Source: Delphinus delphis (lineage: Eukaryota; Chordata; Mammalia; Artiodactyla; Delphinidae). Taken from it: a DNA stretch of 64,000 bases. Position 1 is the first letter of the stretch. Each line of letters opens with the position of its first letter. This document shows positions 25,211 to 37,918 of this stretch, piece after piece. The DNA lies in NCBI RefSeq assembly GCF_949987515.2, contig NW_027192650.1:4774001-4838000 (forward strand), read 5' to 3'. The notes beneath the pieces were generated by a model. That model was not told the origin of the DNA, ran no database searches, and saw nothing but the letters and a program-made list of their open reading frames with translations. The translations under genes and the position numbers were made by a program.

Positions 25211-26789
25211 TCACAAACCTGCAGAGTTATAAATGACAGCTATCGTCCAAAAATAGACTGAAGTAAGGCTGCCAAGAGGACTTGAGAGCGGGGCAGAATT
25301 GCAGGAAACCGATTTCAGGAGGTAGACTGGAATTGCATTTCAAGCATAGGAAAAGAGGCAGAACGTCCACAATGATGCACTTGGCCAAAAAGGGCGTATG
25401 CGTTTTTTCCTGAATATATTCAGGAAAAAACGCATACGCCCTTTTTGGCCAACCAAGCAGGCTTACAAAGGTAATCTGCACTACAATGAAGTCTCAATTC
25501 CCCCTGCTCAAAGGGGCCAATTGAAAAAAGTGTAAAATCCAGAAAGGCAGGACAGGCCATGGAGAACTGGGAGCCTTGTTATGCTGATGGGCGGGATGTA
25601 AATTGCCAACAGACACTCGGGAGAAATGTATGGTGTTTCCAGAAACATCTAAAAAACAAAGCAACAGAGCCTAGGGCACTTCCACTTATGGTCCTATAGC
25701 TTAGGGAAATTAAAATCAAAAAGACACAGCCACCCCAAAGTTTGCGACGCCTCTGTTTACAAGAACCTCGTTTACCGTACAATTTCAATATCGCAGAAAG
25801 TGAAAAATGGATAAAGAATTTGTGGTACTTACGTACAATGCAGTATCAATCAGCAATGAAATCTATGTCATCAGGCCCATAGCGGCATAATGAGTGGATT
25901 CAGGTACGATGATTCTAACTGAAATAAGTCACACAGAAAAAGAAACATCATAAGATATCACTAATACACGGAATGTAAACTGGCTACACAGGAACTGAAT
26001 TCCAAAACAGAACAGGGTCTCAAATTTAGAAAACCAACTTATGCTTGCTTAAGGGGAAAGGTGAGTTGGGGTGCTGCATAAAACCAGAGATTGAAATGAG
26101 CACAGATAAAGTTCCTTAAGTCAAATATGGAATAGACAAGAGCTACTCCTTGCTCAACGAAATGGACTCAACACCCCATATTAAACGCCTAAGAATATAC
26201 CTGACTAGTAAGTATCTTAAAACCTATGGATTGCTATGTCTCCAAAAGAGAATCAAGCATGTGTACAGGGGCATAAACGCAGCAGTGATAGGATTGGAGA
26301 GGTTCGGTGAGCAAATGAAGACCCTTTGAAGTCATATTGCATGGTACCCATTCCACGGGTCTCAACTCTCCAGGTTTAAGGTATTCTTTCTTCAGCTAAA
26401 ACATGCATGTGGAACCCAGAGTATGATCAACCGTGTGATCGGGAGACGTGTTCAAATATGTCTCAGTTTTCGTCCCCTGGTACTTCGGAGCAACATTCCA
26501 GACGCTTTACTAACACTCTCCCCACTTGGAGAGTCAGTGCCTTTAACTTCCTGTTTGGCCCAGTTTGCAATTTCTGCGGAAGATGAACAGGAATAGGGAG
26601 AACCAATGAGAGACAAGCGGGAGGTGTCTGGACTGGCAAATTTAACTCTCATTTCCCACCAGGATGAGGAATTAACCAAAGGCTCAGCGTGCCGTGCCGG
26701 AAACAGATTAGGGCCTGAAGCAATCCTGCGGTGTGGCGGCCAGCTCACAAGAAAGTGAGTTGAAGAAAGGAGCTCAGGGGCACTGTAAT
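25211..26789 (+). repeat. Satellite unit 16 (Q', 1579 bp)
   Basis: The palindrome at 25381-25452 is perfect. This is the last Q' unit. It shares catttcaagcatagg with unit 10. The following unit is again Q, the second phase slip. Confidence 0.95.
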
Positions 26790-28369
26790 TCACAAACCTG
26801 CAGGCTTATAAATGACAGCTATCATCCAAAAATACACTGAAGTAAGGCTGCCAAGAGGACTTGAATGCGGGGCAGAATTGCAGGAAACTGATTTCAGGAG
26901 GTAGACTGGAATTGCATTGAAAGCATAGGAAAAGAGGCAGAACGTCCACAATGATGCACTTGGCCAAAAAGGGCGTATGCGTTTTTTCCTGAATATATTC
27001 AGGAAAAAACGCATACGCCCTTTTTGGCCAACCAAGCAAGCTTGCAAAGGAAATCTGCACTACAATGAAGTCTCACTTCCCCCCGGTCAAAAGGGCCATC
27101 TGAAAAAAGTGTAAAATCCAGAAAGGCAGGACAGGCCATGGAGAACTGGGAGCCTTGTTATGCTGATGGGCGGGATGTAAATTGCCAAAAGACACTCAGG
27201 AGAAGTGTATGGTGTTTCCTGAAACATCTATAAAACAAAGCAACAGAGCCTAGGGCACTTCCACTTATGGTCCTATAGGTTAGGGAAATTAAAATCAAAA
27301 AGACACAGCCACCCCAAAGTTTGGGACGCCTCTGTTTACAAGAACCTCGTTTACCGTACAAGTTCAATATCACAGAAAGTGAAAAATGGATAAAGAACTT
27401 GTGGTACTTACGTACAATGCAGTATCACTCAGCAATGAAATCTATGTCATCAGGCCCGTAGCAGCATAATGAGTGGATTCAGGTACGATGATTCTAACTG
27501 AAATAAGTCACACAGAAAAAGAAACATCATAAGATATCACTAATACACGGAATGTAAACTTGGCTACACAGGAACTGCATTCCAAAACAGAACAGGGTCT
27601 CAAATTTAGAATACCAACTTATGCTTGCTTAAGGGGAAAGGTGAGTTGGGGTGCTGCATAAAACCAGAGATTGAAATGAGCACAGATAAACTTCCTTAAG
27701 CCAAATATGGAATAGACAAGAGCTACTCCTTGCTCAACGAAATGGACTCAATACCCCATATTAAACGCCTAAGAATGTACCTGACTAGTAAGTATCTTAA
27801 AACCTATGGATTGCTATGTCTCCAAAAGAGAATCAAGCGTGTGTACAGGGGCATAAACGCAGCAGTGATAGGATTGGAGAGGTTCCGTGAGCAAATGAAG
27901 ACCCTTTGAAGTCATATTGCATGGTACCCATTCCACGGGTCTCAACTCTCCAGGTTTAAGGTATTCTTCCTTCAGCTAAAACATGCATGTGGATCCCAGA
28001 GTATGATCAACCATGTGAACGGGAGACGTGTTCAAATATGTCTCAATTTTTGTACCCTGGTACTCGGGTGCAACATTCCAGACGCTTTACTAACACTCTC
28101 CCGACTTGGAGAGTCAGTCCCTTTAACCTCCTGTTTGGCCCAGTTTGCAATTTCTGCGGAAGATGAACAGGAATAGCGAGAACCAATGAGAGGCTAGCTG
28201 GAGGTGTCTGGACGGGCAAATTTAACTCTCATTTCCCACCAGGAAGAGGAAATAACCAAAGGCTCAGCGTACCGTACCGGAACCAGATTAGGGCATGAAG
28301 CCATCCTGCGGTGTTGCGGGCAGCTCAAAAGAAAGCGAGTTGAAGAAAGGAGCTCAGGGGCACTGTAAT
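26790..28369 (+). repeat. Satellite unit 17 (Q, 1580 bp)
   Basis: The palindrome at 26960-27031 is perfect. It carries catctataaaac and cttccttaag (aaacttcc) variants of the unit 3/5 lineage. The short segment just upstream (26430-26780) is unusually divergent: ggtacttcgg, caggatgagg and gtgtggcgg. Confidence 0.95.
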
Positions 28370-28402
28370 TCACAAACCTGCAGAGTTATAAATGACAGCT
28401 AT

Positions 28403-28477
28403 ATATAAATATATATATTATATATATATAAATATATATATAAATAGCTATATATATAAATATAGCTATTTATAATC
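28403..28477. repeat. Private AT-rich insertion in unit 18
   Basis: All other units read gacagctatcgtccaaaaat here. This one reads gacagctat, then about 75 bp composed almost only of A and T (runs of atatata and taaatat), then ctccaaaaat, with the normal cg lost or altered. The only non-A/T bases inside it are in agcta motifs that copy the flanking agctat. It looks like a local expansion rather than a transposon, since there are no ends or target duplication. Confidence 0.93.
28441..28472. repeat. Short inverted repeat within the AT-rich insertion
   Basis: Two perfect 13-bp arms (taaatagctatat and its complement) flank a 6-base spacer. The agctat in the arms is the same motif as the host sequence immediately left of the insertion, consistent with hairpin-associated local copying. 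Confidence 0.85.
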
Positions 28478-30021
28478 TCCAAAAATAGACTGAAGTAAGG
28501 CTGCCAAGAGGACTTGAAAGCGGGGCAGAATTGCAGGAAACCGATTTCAGGAGGTAGACTGGAATTGCATTGAAAGCATAGGAAAAGAGGCAGAACGTCC
28601 ACAATGATGCACTTGGCCAAAAAGGGCGTATGCGTTTTTTCCTGAATATATTCAGGAAAAAACGCATACGCCCTTTTTGGCCAACCAAGCAAGCTTGCAA
28701 AGGAAATCTGCACTACAATGAAGTCTCACTTCCCCCTGGTCAAAAGGGCCATCTGAAAAAAGTGTAAAATCCAGAAAGGCAGGACAGGCCATGGAGAACT
28801 GGGAGCCTTGTTATGCTGATGGGCGGGATGTAAATTGCCAACAACCACTCGGGAGACGTGTATGGTGTTTCCTGAAACATCTAAAAAACAAAGCAACAGA
28901 ACCTAGGGCACTTCCACTTATGGTCCTATAGCTTAGGGAAATTAAAATCAAAAAGACACAGCCACCCCAAAGTTTGGAACGGCTCTGTTTACAAGAACCT
29001 CGTTTACAGTACAAGTTCAACATCGCAGAAAGTGAAAAATGGATAAAGAACTTGTGGTATTTACTTACAAAGCAATATCACTCAGCAATGAAATCTGTGT
29101 CATCAGGCCCTTAGCAGCACAATGAGTGGATTCAGGTATGATGATTCTAACTGAAATAAGTCACACAGAAAAAGAAACATCATAAGATATCAGTAATACA
29201 CGGAATGTAAACTTGGCTACACAGGAACTGAATTACAGAACAGAAGAGGGTCTCAAATTTAGAAAACCAACTTATGCTTGCTTAAGGGTAAAGGTGAGTT
29301 GGGGTGCTGCATAAAACCAGAGATTGAAATGAGCACAGATAAACTTCCTTAAGCCAAATATGGAATAGACAAGAGCTACACCTTGCTCAACGAAATGGAC
29401 TCAACATCGCATATTAAACGCCTAAGAATGTACCTGACTAGTAAGTATCTTAAAACCTATGGATTGCTATGTCTCCGAAAGAGAATCAAGCATGTGTACA
29501 GGGGCATAAACGCAGCAGTGATAGGATTGGAGAGGTTCGGTGAGCAAATGAAGACCCTTTGAAGTCATATTGCATGGTACCCATTCACGGGTTTCAACTA
29601 CCCAGGTTTTAGGTATTCTTCCTTCAGCTAAAACATGCATGTGGAACCCAGAGTATGATCAACCATGTGATCGGGAGACGTGTTCAAATATGTCTCAGTT
29701 TTCCTCCCCTGGTACTCGGGTGCAACATTCCAGACGCTTTACTAACAGTCTCCCCACTTGGAGAGTCAGCGCCTTTAACCTCCTGTTTGGCCCAGTTTGC
29801 AATTTCTGCGGAAGATGAACAGGAATAGCGAGAACCAATGAGAGGCTAGCTGGAGGTGTCTGGACGGGCAAATTTAACTCTCATTTCCCACCAGGAAGAG
29901 GAAATAACCAAAGGCTCAGCGTGCCGTACCGGAACCAGATTAGGGCATGAAGCCATCCTGCGGTGTTGCGGCCAGCTCAAAAGAAAGCGAGTTGAAGAAA
30001 GGAGATCAGGGGCACTGTAAT

Positions 30022-31600
30022 TCACAAACCTGCAGAGTTATAAATGACAGCTATCGTCCAAAAATAGACTGAAGTAAGGCTGCCAAGAGGACTTGAAAGC
30101 GGGGCAGAATTGCAGGAAACCGATTTCAGGAGGTAGACTGGAATTGCATTGAAAGCATAGGAAAAGAGGCAGAACGTCCACAATGATGCACTTGGCCAAA
30201 AAGGGCGTATGCGTTTTTTCCTGAATATATTCAGGAAAAAACGCATACGCCCTTTTTGGCCAACCAAGCAAGCTTGCAAAGGAAATCTGCACTACAATGA
30301 AGTCTCACTTCCCCCCGGTCAAAAGGGCCATCTGAAAAAAGTGTAAAATCCAGAAAGGCAGGACAGGCCATGGAGAAATGGGAGCCTTGTTATGCTGAAG
30401 GGCGGGATTTAAATTGCCAACAACCACTCGGGAGACGTGTATGGTGTTTCCTGAAACATCTAAAAAACAAAGCAACAGAACCTAGGGCACTTCCACTTAT
30501 GGTCCTATAGCTTAGGGAAATTAAAATCAAAAAGACACAGCCACCCCAAAGTTTGGAATGGCTCTGTTTACAAGAACCTCGTTTACAGTACAACTTCAAC
30601 ATCCCAGAAAGTGAAAAATGGATAAAGAAGTTGTGGTATTTACTTACAAAGCAATATCACTCAGCAATGAAATCTGTGTCATCAGGCCCTTAGCAGCACA
30701 ATGAGTGGATTCAGGTATGATGATTCTAACTGAAATAAGTCACACAGAAAAAGAAACATCATAAGACATCAGTAATACACGGAATGGAAACTTGTCTACA
30801 CAGGAACTGAATTACAGAACAGAACAGGGTCTCAAATTTAGAAAACCAACTTATGCTTGCTTAAGGGTAAAGGTGAGTTGGGGTGCTGCATAAAACCAGA
30901 GATTGAAATGAGCACAGATAAAGTTCCTTAAGTCAAATATGGAATAGACAAGAGCTACTCCTTGCTCAACGAAATGGACTCAACACCGCATATTAAACGC
31001 CTAAGAATGTACCTGACTAGTAAGTATCTTAAAACCTATGGATTGCTATGTCTCCAAAAGAGAATCAAGCATGTGTACAGGGGCATAAACGCAGCAGTGA
31101 TAGGATTGGAGAGGTTCGGTGAGCAAATGAAGACCCTTTGAAGTCATATTGCATGGTACCCATTACACGGGTCTTAACTCTCCAGGTTTAAGGTATTCTT
31201 CCTTCAGCTAAAACATGCATGTGGAACCCAAGTATGATCAACCATGTGAATGGGAGACGTGTTCAAATATGTCTCAGTTTTCCTCCCCTCGTACTCGGGT
31301 GCAACATTCCAGACGCTTTACTAACACTCTCCCCACTTGCAGAGTCAGCGCCTTTAACCTCCTGTTTGGCCCAGTTTGCAATTTCTGCTTAAAATGAACA
31401 GGAATAGCGAGAACCAATGAGAGGCTAGCTGGAGGTGTCTGGACGGGCAAATTTAACTCTCATTTCCCACCAGGAAGAGGAAATAACCAAAGGCTCAGCG
31501 TGCCGTGCCGGAACCAGATTAGGGCCTGAAGCCATCCTGCGGTGTTGCGGCCAGGTCACAAGAAAGCAAGTTGAAGAAAGGAGCTCAGGGGCACTGTAAT
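30022..31600 (+). repeat. Satellite unit 19 (P, block type A, 1579 bp)
   Basis: The palindrome at 30192-30263 is perfect. Private A markers are gagaaatggg, gctgaagggcgggattt, cataagacatcag, gggtcttaac and tctgcttaaaatg. They recur in unit 22 (about 4.74 kb away) and mostly in unit 27. Confidence 0.95.
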
Positions 31601-33180
31601 TCTCAAACCTGCAGAGTTATAAATGACTGCTATCGTCCAAAAATAGACTGAAGTAAGGCTGCCAAGAGGACTTGAAAGCGGGGCAGAATTGCAGGAAACC
31701 GATTTCAGGAGGTAGACTGGAATTGCATTGAAAGCATAGGAAAAGAGGCAGAACGTCCACAATGATGCACTTGGCCAAAAAGGGCGTATGCGTTTTTTCC
31801 TGAATATATTCAGGAAAAAACGCATACGCCCTTTTTGGCCAACCAAGCAAGCTTGCAAAGGAAATCTGCACTACCATGAAGTCTCACTTCCCCCCGGTCA
31901 AAAGGGCCATCTGAAAAAAGTGTAAAATCCAGAAAGGCAGGACAGGCCATGGAGAACTGGGAGCCTTGTTATGCTGATGGGCGGGATGTAAATTGCCAAC
32001 AGACACTCGGGAGAAGTGTATGGTGTTTCCTGAAACATCTAAAAAACAAATCAACAGAGCCTAGGGCACTTCCACTTATGGTCCTATAGCTTAGGGAAAT
32101 TAAAATCAAAAAGACACAGCCACCCCAAAGTTTGGGACGCCTCTGTTAACAAGAACCTCGTTTACCATACAAGTTCAATATCACAGAAAGTGAAAAATGG
32201 ATAAAGAACTTGTGGTACTTACGTACAATGCAGTATCACTCAGCAATGAAATCTATGTCATCAGGCCCGTAGCAGCATAATGAGTGGATTCAGGTACGAT
32301 GATTCTAACTGAAATAAGTCACACAGAAAAAGAAACATCATAAGATATCACTAATACACGGAATGTAAACTTGGCTACACAGGAACTGAATTGCAAAACA
32401 GAACAGGTTCTCAAATTTAGAAAACCAACTTATGCTTGCTTAAGGGGAAAGGTGAGTTGGGTTGCTGCATAAAACCAGAGATTGAAATGAGCACAGATAA
32501 AGTTCCTTAAGCCAAATATGGAATAGACAAGAGCTACTCCTTGCTCAACGAAATGGTCTCAACACCGCATATTAAACGCCTAAGAATGTACCTGACTAGT
32601 AAGTATCTTAAAACCTATGGATTGCTATGTCTCCGAAAGAGAATCAAGCATGTGTACAGGGGCATAAACGCAGCAGTGATAGGATTGGAGAGGTTCGGTG
32701 AGCAAATGAAGACCCTTTGAAGTCATATTGCATGGTACCCATTCCACGGGTTTCAACTACCCAGGTTTTAGGTATTCTTCCTTCAGCTAAAACATGCATG
32801 TGGAACCCAGAGTATGATCAACCATGTGATTGGGAGACGTGTTCAAATATGTCTCAGTTTTCCTCCCCTGGTACTCGGGTGCAACATTCCGGATGCTTTA
32901 CTAACACTCTCCCCACTTGGAGAGTCAGCGCCTTTAACCTCCTGTTTGGCACAGTTTGCAATTTCTGCGGAAGATGAACAGGAATAGCGAGAACCAATGA
33001 GAGGCTAGCTGGAGGTGTCTGGACGGGCAAATTTAACTCTCATTTCCCACCAGGAGGAGGAAATAACCAAAGGCTCAGCGTGCCGTACCGGAACCAGATT
33101 AGGGCCTGAAGCCATCCTGCGGTGTTGCGGCCAGCTCAAAAGAAAGCGAGTTGAAGAAAGGAGCTCAGGGGCACTGTAAT
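31601..33180 (+). repeat. Satellite unit 20 (Q, block type B, 1580 bp)
   Basis: The palindrome at 31771-31842 is perfect. B markers are ctaccatgaag, caaatcaacag, a GTTAAC (HpaI) site at 32145, gaattgcaaaac, atggtctcaac and cattccggatgc. They recur in units 23, 24 and 28. A variant at the unit start (ttctcaaac) is shared with unit 23. Confidence 0.95.
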
Positions 33181-34759
33181 TCACAAACCTGCAGAGTTAT
33201 AAATGACAGCTATCGTCCAAAAATAGACTGAAGTAAGGCTGCCAAGAGGACTTGAAAGCGGGGCAGAATTGCAGGAAACCGATTTCAGGAGGTAGACTGG
33301 AATTGCATTGAAAGCATAGGAAAAGAGGCAGAACGTCCACAATGATGCACTTGGCCAAAAAGGGCGTATGCGTTTTTTCCTGAATATATTCAGGAAAAAA
33401 CGCATACGCCCTTTTTGGCCAACCAAGCAAGCTTGCAAAGGAAATCTGCACTACAATGAAGTCTCACTTCCCCCCGGTCAAAAGGGCCATCTGAAAAAAG
33501 TGTAAAATCCAGAAAGGCAGGACAGGCCATGGAGAACTGGGAGCCTTGTTATGCTGATGGGAGGGATGTAAATTGCCAACAACCACTCGGGAGAAGTGTA
33601 TGGTGTTTCCTGAAACATCTAAAAAACAAAGCAACAGAACCTAGGGCACTTCCACTTATGGTCCTATAGCTTAGGGAAATTAAAATCAAAAAGACACAGC
33701 CACCCCAAAGTTTGGAACGGCTCTGTTTACAAGAACCTCGTTTACAGTACAAGTTCAACATCGCAGAAAGTGAAAAATGGATAAAAAACTTGTGGTATTT
33801 ACTTACAAAGCAATATCACTCAGCAATGAAATCTGTGTCATCAGGCCCTTAGCAGCACAATGAGTGGATTCAGATATGATGATTCTAACTGAAATAAGTC
33901 ACACAGAAAAAGAAACATCATAAGATATCAGTAATACACGGAATGGAAACTTGGCTACACAGGAACTGAATTACAGAACAGAACAGGGTCTCAAATTTAG
34001 AAAACCAACTTATGCTTGCTTAAGGGTAAAGGTGAGTTGGGGTGCTGCATAAAACCAGGGATTGAAATGAGCACAGATAAAGTTCCTTAAGCCAAATATG
34101 GAATAGACAAGAGCTACTCCTTGCTCAACGAAATGGACTCAACACCGCATATTAAACGCCTAAGAATGTACCTGACTAGTAAGTATCTTAAAACCTATGG
34201 ATTGCTATGTCTCCGAAAGAGAATCAAGCATGTGTACAGGGGCATAAACGCAGCAGTGATAGGATTGGAGAGGTTCGTGAGCAAATGAAGACCCTTTGAA
34301 GTCATATTGCATGGTACCCATTCCACGGGTTTCAACTACCCAGGTTTTAGGTATTCTTCCTTCAGCTAAAACATGCATGTGGAACCCAGAGTATGATCAA
34401 CCATGTGATCGGGAGACGTGTTCAAATATGTCTCAGTTTTCCTCCCCTGGTACTTGGGTGCAACATTCCAGACGCTTTACTAACAGTCTCCCCACTTGGA
34501 GAGTCAGCGCCTTTAACCTCCTGTTTGGCCCAGTTTGCAATTTCTGCGGAAGATGAACAGGAATAGCGAGAACCAATGAGAGGCTAGCTGGAGGTGTCTG
34601 GACGGGCAAATTTAACTCTCATTTCCCACCAGGAAGAGGAAATAACCAAAGGCTCAGCGTGCCGTACCGGAACCAGATTAGGGCATGAAGCCATCCTGCG
34701 GTGTTGCGGCCAGCTCAAAAGAAAGCGAGTTGAAGAAAGGAGCTCAGGGGCACTGTAAT
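33181..34759 (+). repeat. Satellite unit 21 (P, block type C, 1579 bp)
   Basis: The palindrome at 33351-33422 is perfect. C markers are gataaaaaacttg, cagatatgatg and the one-base loss ggttcgtgag. All recur in unit 25. Confidence 0.95.
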
Positions 34760-36338
34760 TCACAAACCTGCAGAGTTATAAATGACAGCTATCGTCCAAA
34801 AATAGACTGAAGTAAGGCTGCCAAGAGGACTTGAAAGCGGGGCAGAATTGCAGGAAACCGATTTCAGGAGGTAGACTGGAATTGCATTGAAAGCATAGGA
34901 AAAGAGGCAGAACGTCCACAATGATGCACTTGGCCAAAAAGGGCGTATGCGTTTTTTCCTGAATATATTCAGGAAAAAACGCATACGCCCTTTTTGGCCT
35001 ACCAAGCAAGCTTGCAAAGGAAATCTGCACTACAATGAAGTCTCACTTCCCCCCGGTCAAAAGGGCCATCTGAAAAAAGTGTAAAATCCAGAAAGGCAGG
35101 ACAGGCCATGGAGAAATGGGAGCCTTGTTATGCTGAAGGGCGGGATTTAAATTGCCAACAACCACTCGGGAGACGTGTATGGTGTTTCCTGAAACATCTA
35201 AAAAACAAAGCAACAGAACCTAGGGCACTTCTACTTATGGTCCTATAGCTTAGGGAAATTAAAATCAAAAAGACACAGCCACCCCAAAGTTTGGAATGGC
35301 TCTGTTTACAAGAACCTCGTTTACAGTACAACTTCAACATCCCAGAAAGTGAAAAATGGATAAAGAAGTTGTGGTATTTACTTACAAAGCAATATCACTC
35401 AGCAATGAAATCTGTGTCATCAGGCCCTTAGCAGCACAATGAGTGGATTCAGGTATGATGATTCTAACTGAAATAAGTCACACAGAAAAAGAAACATCAT
35501 AAGACATCAGTAATACACGGAATGGAAACTTGTCTACACAGGAACTGAATTACAGAACAGAACAGGGTCTCAAATTTAGAAAACCAACTTATGCTTGCTT
35601 AAGGGTAAAGGTGAGTTGGGGTGCTGCATAAAACCAGAGATTGAAATGAGCACAGATAAAGTTCCTTAAGTCAAATATGGAATAGACAAGAGCTACTCCT
35701 TGCTCAACGAAATGGACTCAACACCGCATATTAAACGCCTAAGAATGTACCTGACTAGTAAGTATCTTAAAACCTATGGATTGCTATGTCTCCAAAAGAG
35801 AATCAAGCATGTGTACAGGGGCATAAACGCAGCAGTGATAGGATTGGAGAGGTTCGGTGAGCAAATGAAGACCCTTTGAAGTCATATTGCATGGTACCCA
35901 TTACACGGGTCTTAACTCTCCAGGTTTAAGGTATTCTTCCTTCAGCTAAAACATGCATGTGGAACCCAAGTATGATCAACCATGTGAATGGGAGACGTGT
36001 TCAAATATGTCTCAGTTTTCCTCCCCTCGTACTCGGGTGCAACATTCCAGACGCTTTACTAACACTCTCCCCACTTGCAGAGTCAGCGCCTTTAACCTCC
36101 TGTTTGGCCCAGTTTGCAATTTCTGCTTAAAATGAACAGGAATAGCGAGAACCAATGAGAGGCTAGCTGGAGGTGTCTGGACGGGCAAATTTAACTCTCA
36201 TTTCCCACCAGGAAGAGGAAATAACCAAAGGCTCAGCGTGCCGTGCCGGAACCAGATTAGGGCCTGAAGCCATCCTGCGGTGTTGCGGCCAGGTCACAAG
36301 AAAGCAAGTTGAAGAAAGGAGCTCAGGGGCACTGTAAT
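34760..36338 (+). repeat. Satellite unit 22 (P, block type A', 1579 bp)
   Basis: The palindrome at 34930-35001 has a single change near its right end (ggccta). Otherwise it is nearly identical to unit 19, with all A markers retained. A private change is cacttctactt near 35228. Confidence 0.95.
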
Positions 36339-37918
36339 TCTCAAACCTGCAGAGTTATAAATGACAGCTATCGTCCAAAAATAGACTGAAGTAAGGCTGC
36401 CAAGAGGACTTGAAAGCGGGGCAGAATTGCAGGAAACCGATTTCAGGAGGTAGACTGGAATTGCATTGAAAGCATAGGAAAAGAGGCAGAACGTCCACAA
36501 TGATGCACTTGGCCAAAAAGGGCGTATGCGTTTTTTCCTGAATATATTCAGGAAAAAACGCATACGCCCTTTTTGGCCAACCAAGCAAACTTGCAAAGGA
36601 AATCTGCACTACCATGAAGTCTCACTTCCCCCCGGTCAAAAGGGCCATCTGAAAAAAGTGTAAAATCCAGAAAGGCAGGACAGGCCATGGAGAACTGGGA
36701 GCCTTGTTATGCTGATGGGCGGGATGTAAATTGCCAACAGACACTCGGGAGAAGTGTATGGTGTTTCCTGAAACATCTAAAAAACAAATCAACAGAGCCT
36801 AGGGCACTTCCACTTATGGTCCTATAGCTTAGGGAAATTAAAATCAAAAAGACACAGCCACCCCAAAGTTTGGGACGCCTCTGTTAACAAGAACCTCGTT
36901 TACCATACAAGTTCAATATCACAGAAAGTGAAAAATGGATAAAGAACTTGTGGTACTTACGTACAATGCAGTATCACTCAGCAATGAAATCTATGTCATC
37001 AGGCCCGTAGCAGCATAATGAGTGGATTCAGGTACGATGATTCTAACTGAAATAAGTCACACAGAAAAAGAAACATCATAAGATATCACTAATACACGGA
37101 ATGTAAACTTGGCTACACAGGAACTGAATTGCAAAACAGAACAGGTTCTCAAATTTAGAAAACCAACTTATGCTTGCTTAAGGGGAAAGGTGAGTTGGGT
37201 TGCTGCATAAAACCAGAGATTGAAATGAGCACAGATAAAGTTCCTTAAGCCAAATATGGAATAGACAAGAGCTACTCCTTGCTCAACGAAATGGTCTCAA
37301 CACCGCATATTAAACGCCTAAGAATGTACCTGACTAGTAAGTATCTTAAAACCTATGGATTGCTATGTCTCCGAAAGAGAATCAAGCACGTGTACAGGGG
37401 CATAAACGCAGCAGTGATAGGATTGGAGAGGTTCGGTGAGCAAATGAAGACCCTTTGAAGTCATATTGCATGGTACCCATTCCACGGGTTTCAACTACCC
37501 AGGTTTTAGGTATTCTTCCTTCAGCTAAAACATGCATGTGGAACCCAGAGTATGATCAACCATGTGATTGGGAGACGTGTTCAAATATGTCTCAGTTTTC
37601 CTCCCCTGGTACTCGGGTGCAACATTCCGGATGCTTTACTAACACTCTCCCCACTTGGAGAGTCAGCGCCTTTAACCTCCTGTTTGGCACAGTTTGCAAT
37701 TTCTGCGGAAGATGAACAGGAATAGCGAGAACCAATGAGAGGCTAGCTGGAGGTGTCTGGACGGGCAAATTTAACTCTCATTTCCCACCAGGAGGAGGAA
37801 ATAACCAAAGGCTCAGCGTGCCGTACCGGAACCAGATTAGGGCCTGAAGCCATCCTGCGGTGTTGCGGCCAGCTCAAAAGAAAGCGAGTTGAAGAAAGGA
37901 GCTCAGGGGCACTGTAAT
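36339..37918 (+). repeat. Satellite unit 23 (Q, block type B', 1580 bp)
   Basis: The palindrome at 36509-36580 is perfect. All B markers are present, including GTTAAC at 36883. It differs from the next unit at only two positions (36341 and 37389) in a line-by-line comparison. Confidence 0.95.

Larger units (their letters stand above)
1528..26789 (+). repeat. Dimeric higher-order repeat domain (Q-P, ~3,158 bp)
   Basis: Subtypes alternate Q-P from unit 1 to unit 16, except for one Q-Q junction at 12583. Markers private to alternate units recur every two units. Q' palindromes lie at 12753, 15910, 19064, 22222 and 25381 (steps 3157, 3154, 3158, 3159). The cacttcaac marker of units 13 and 15 is 3,159 bp apart. 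Neighbouring units therefore differ more from each other than from units two steps away, the definition of a higher-order repeat. Confidence 0.85.
28370..30021 (+). repeat. Satellite unit 18 (P, 1652 bp, with AT-rich insertion)
   Basis: This is the only unit with a sizeable indel, a net gain of about 73 bp of AT-rich sequence at 28403-28477. The palindrome at 28613-28684 is perfect. A one-base loss lies at cccattcacggg near 29583. Confidence 0.95.

Noticed and set aside
28399..28713. A 104-codon minus-strand frame with a tyrosine/isoleucine-rich tail
   Set aside because: It is the ordinary satellite frame extended through the AT-rich insertion. The tail is just translated atata repeats.
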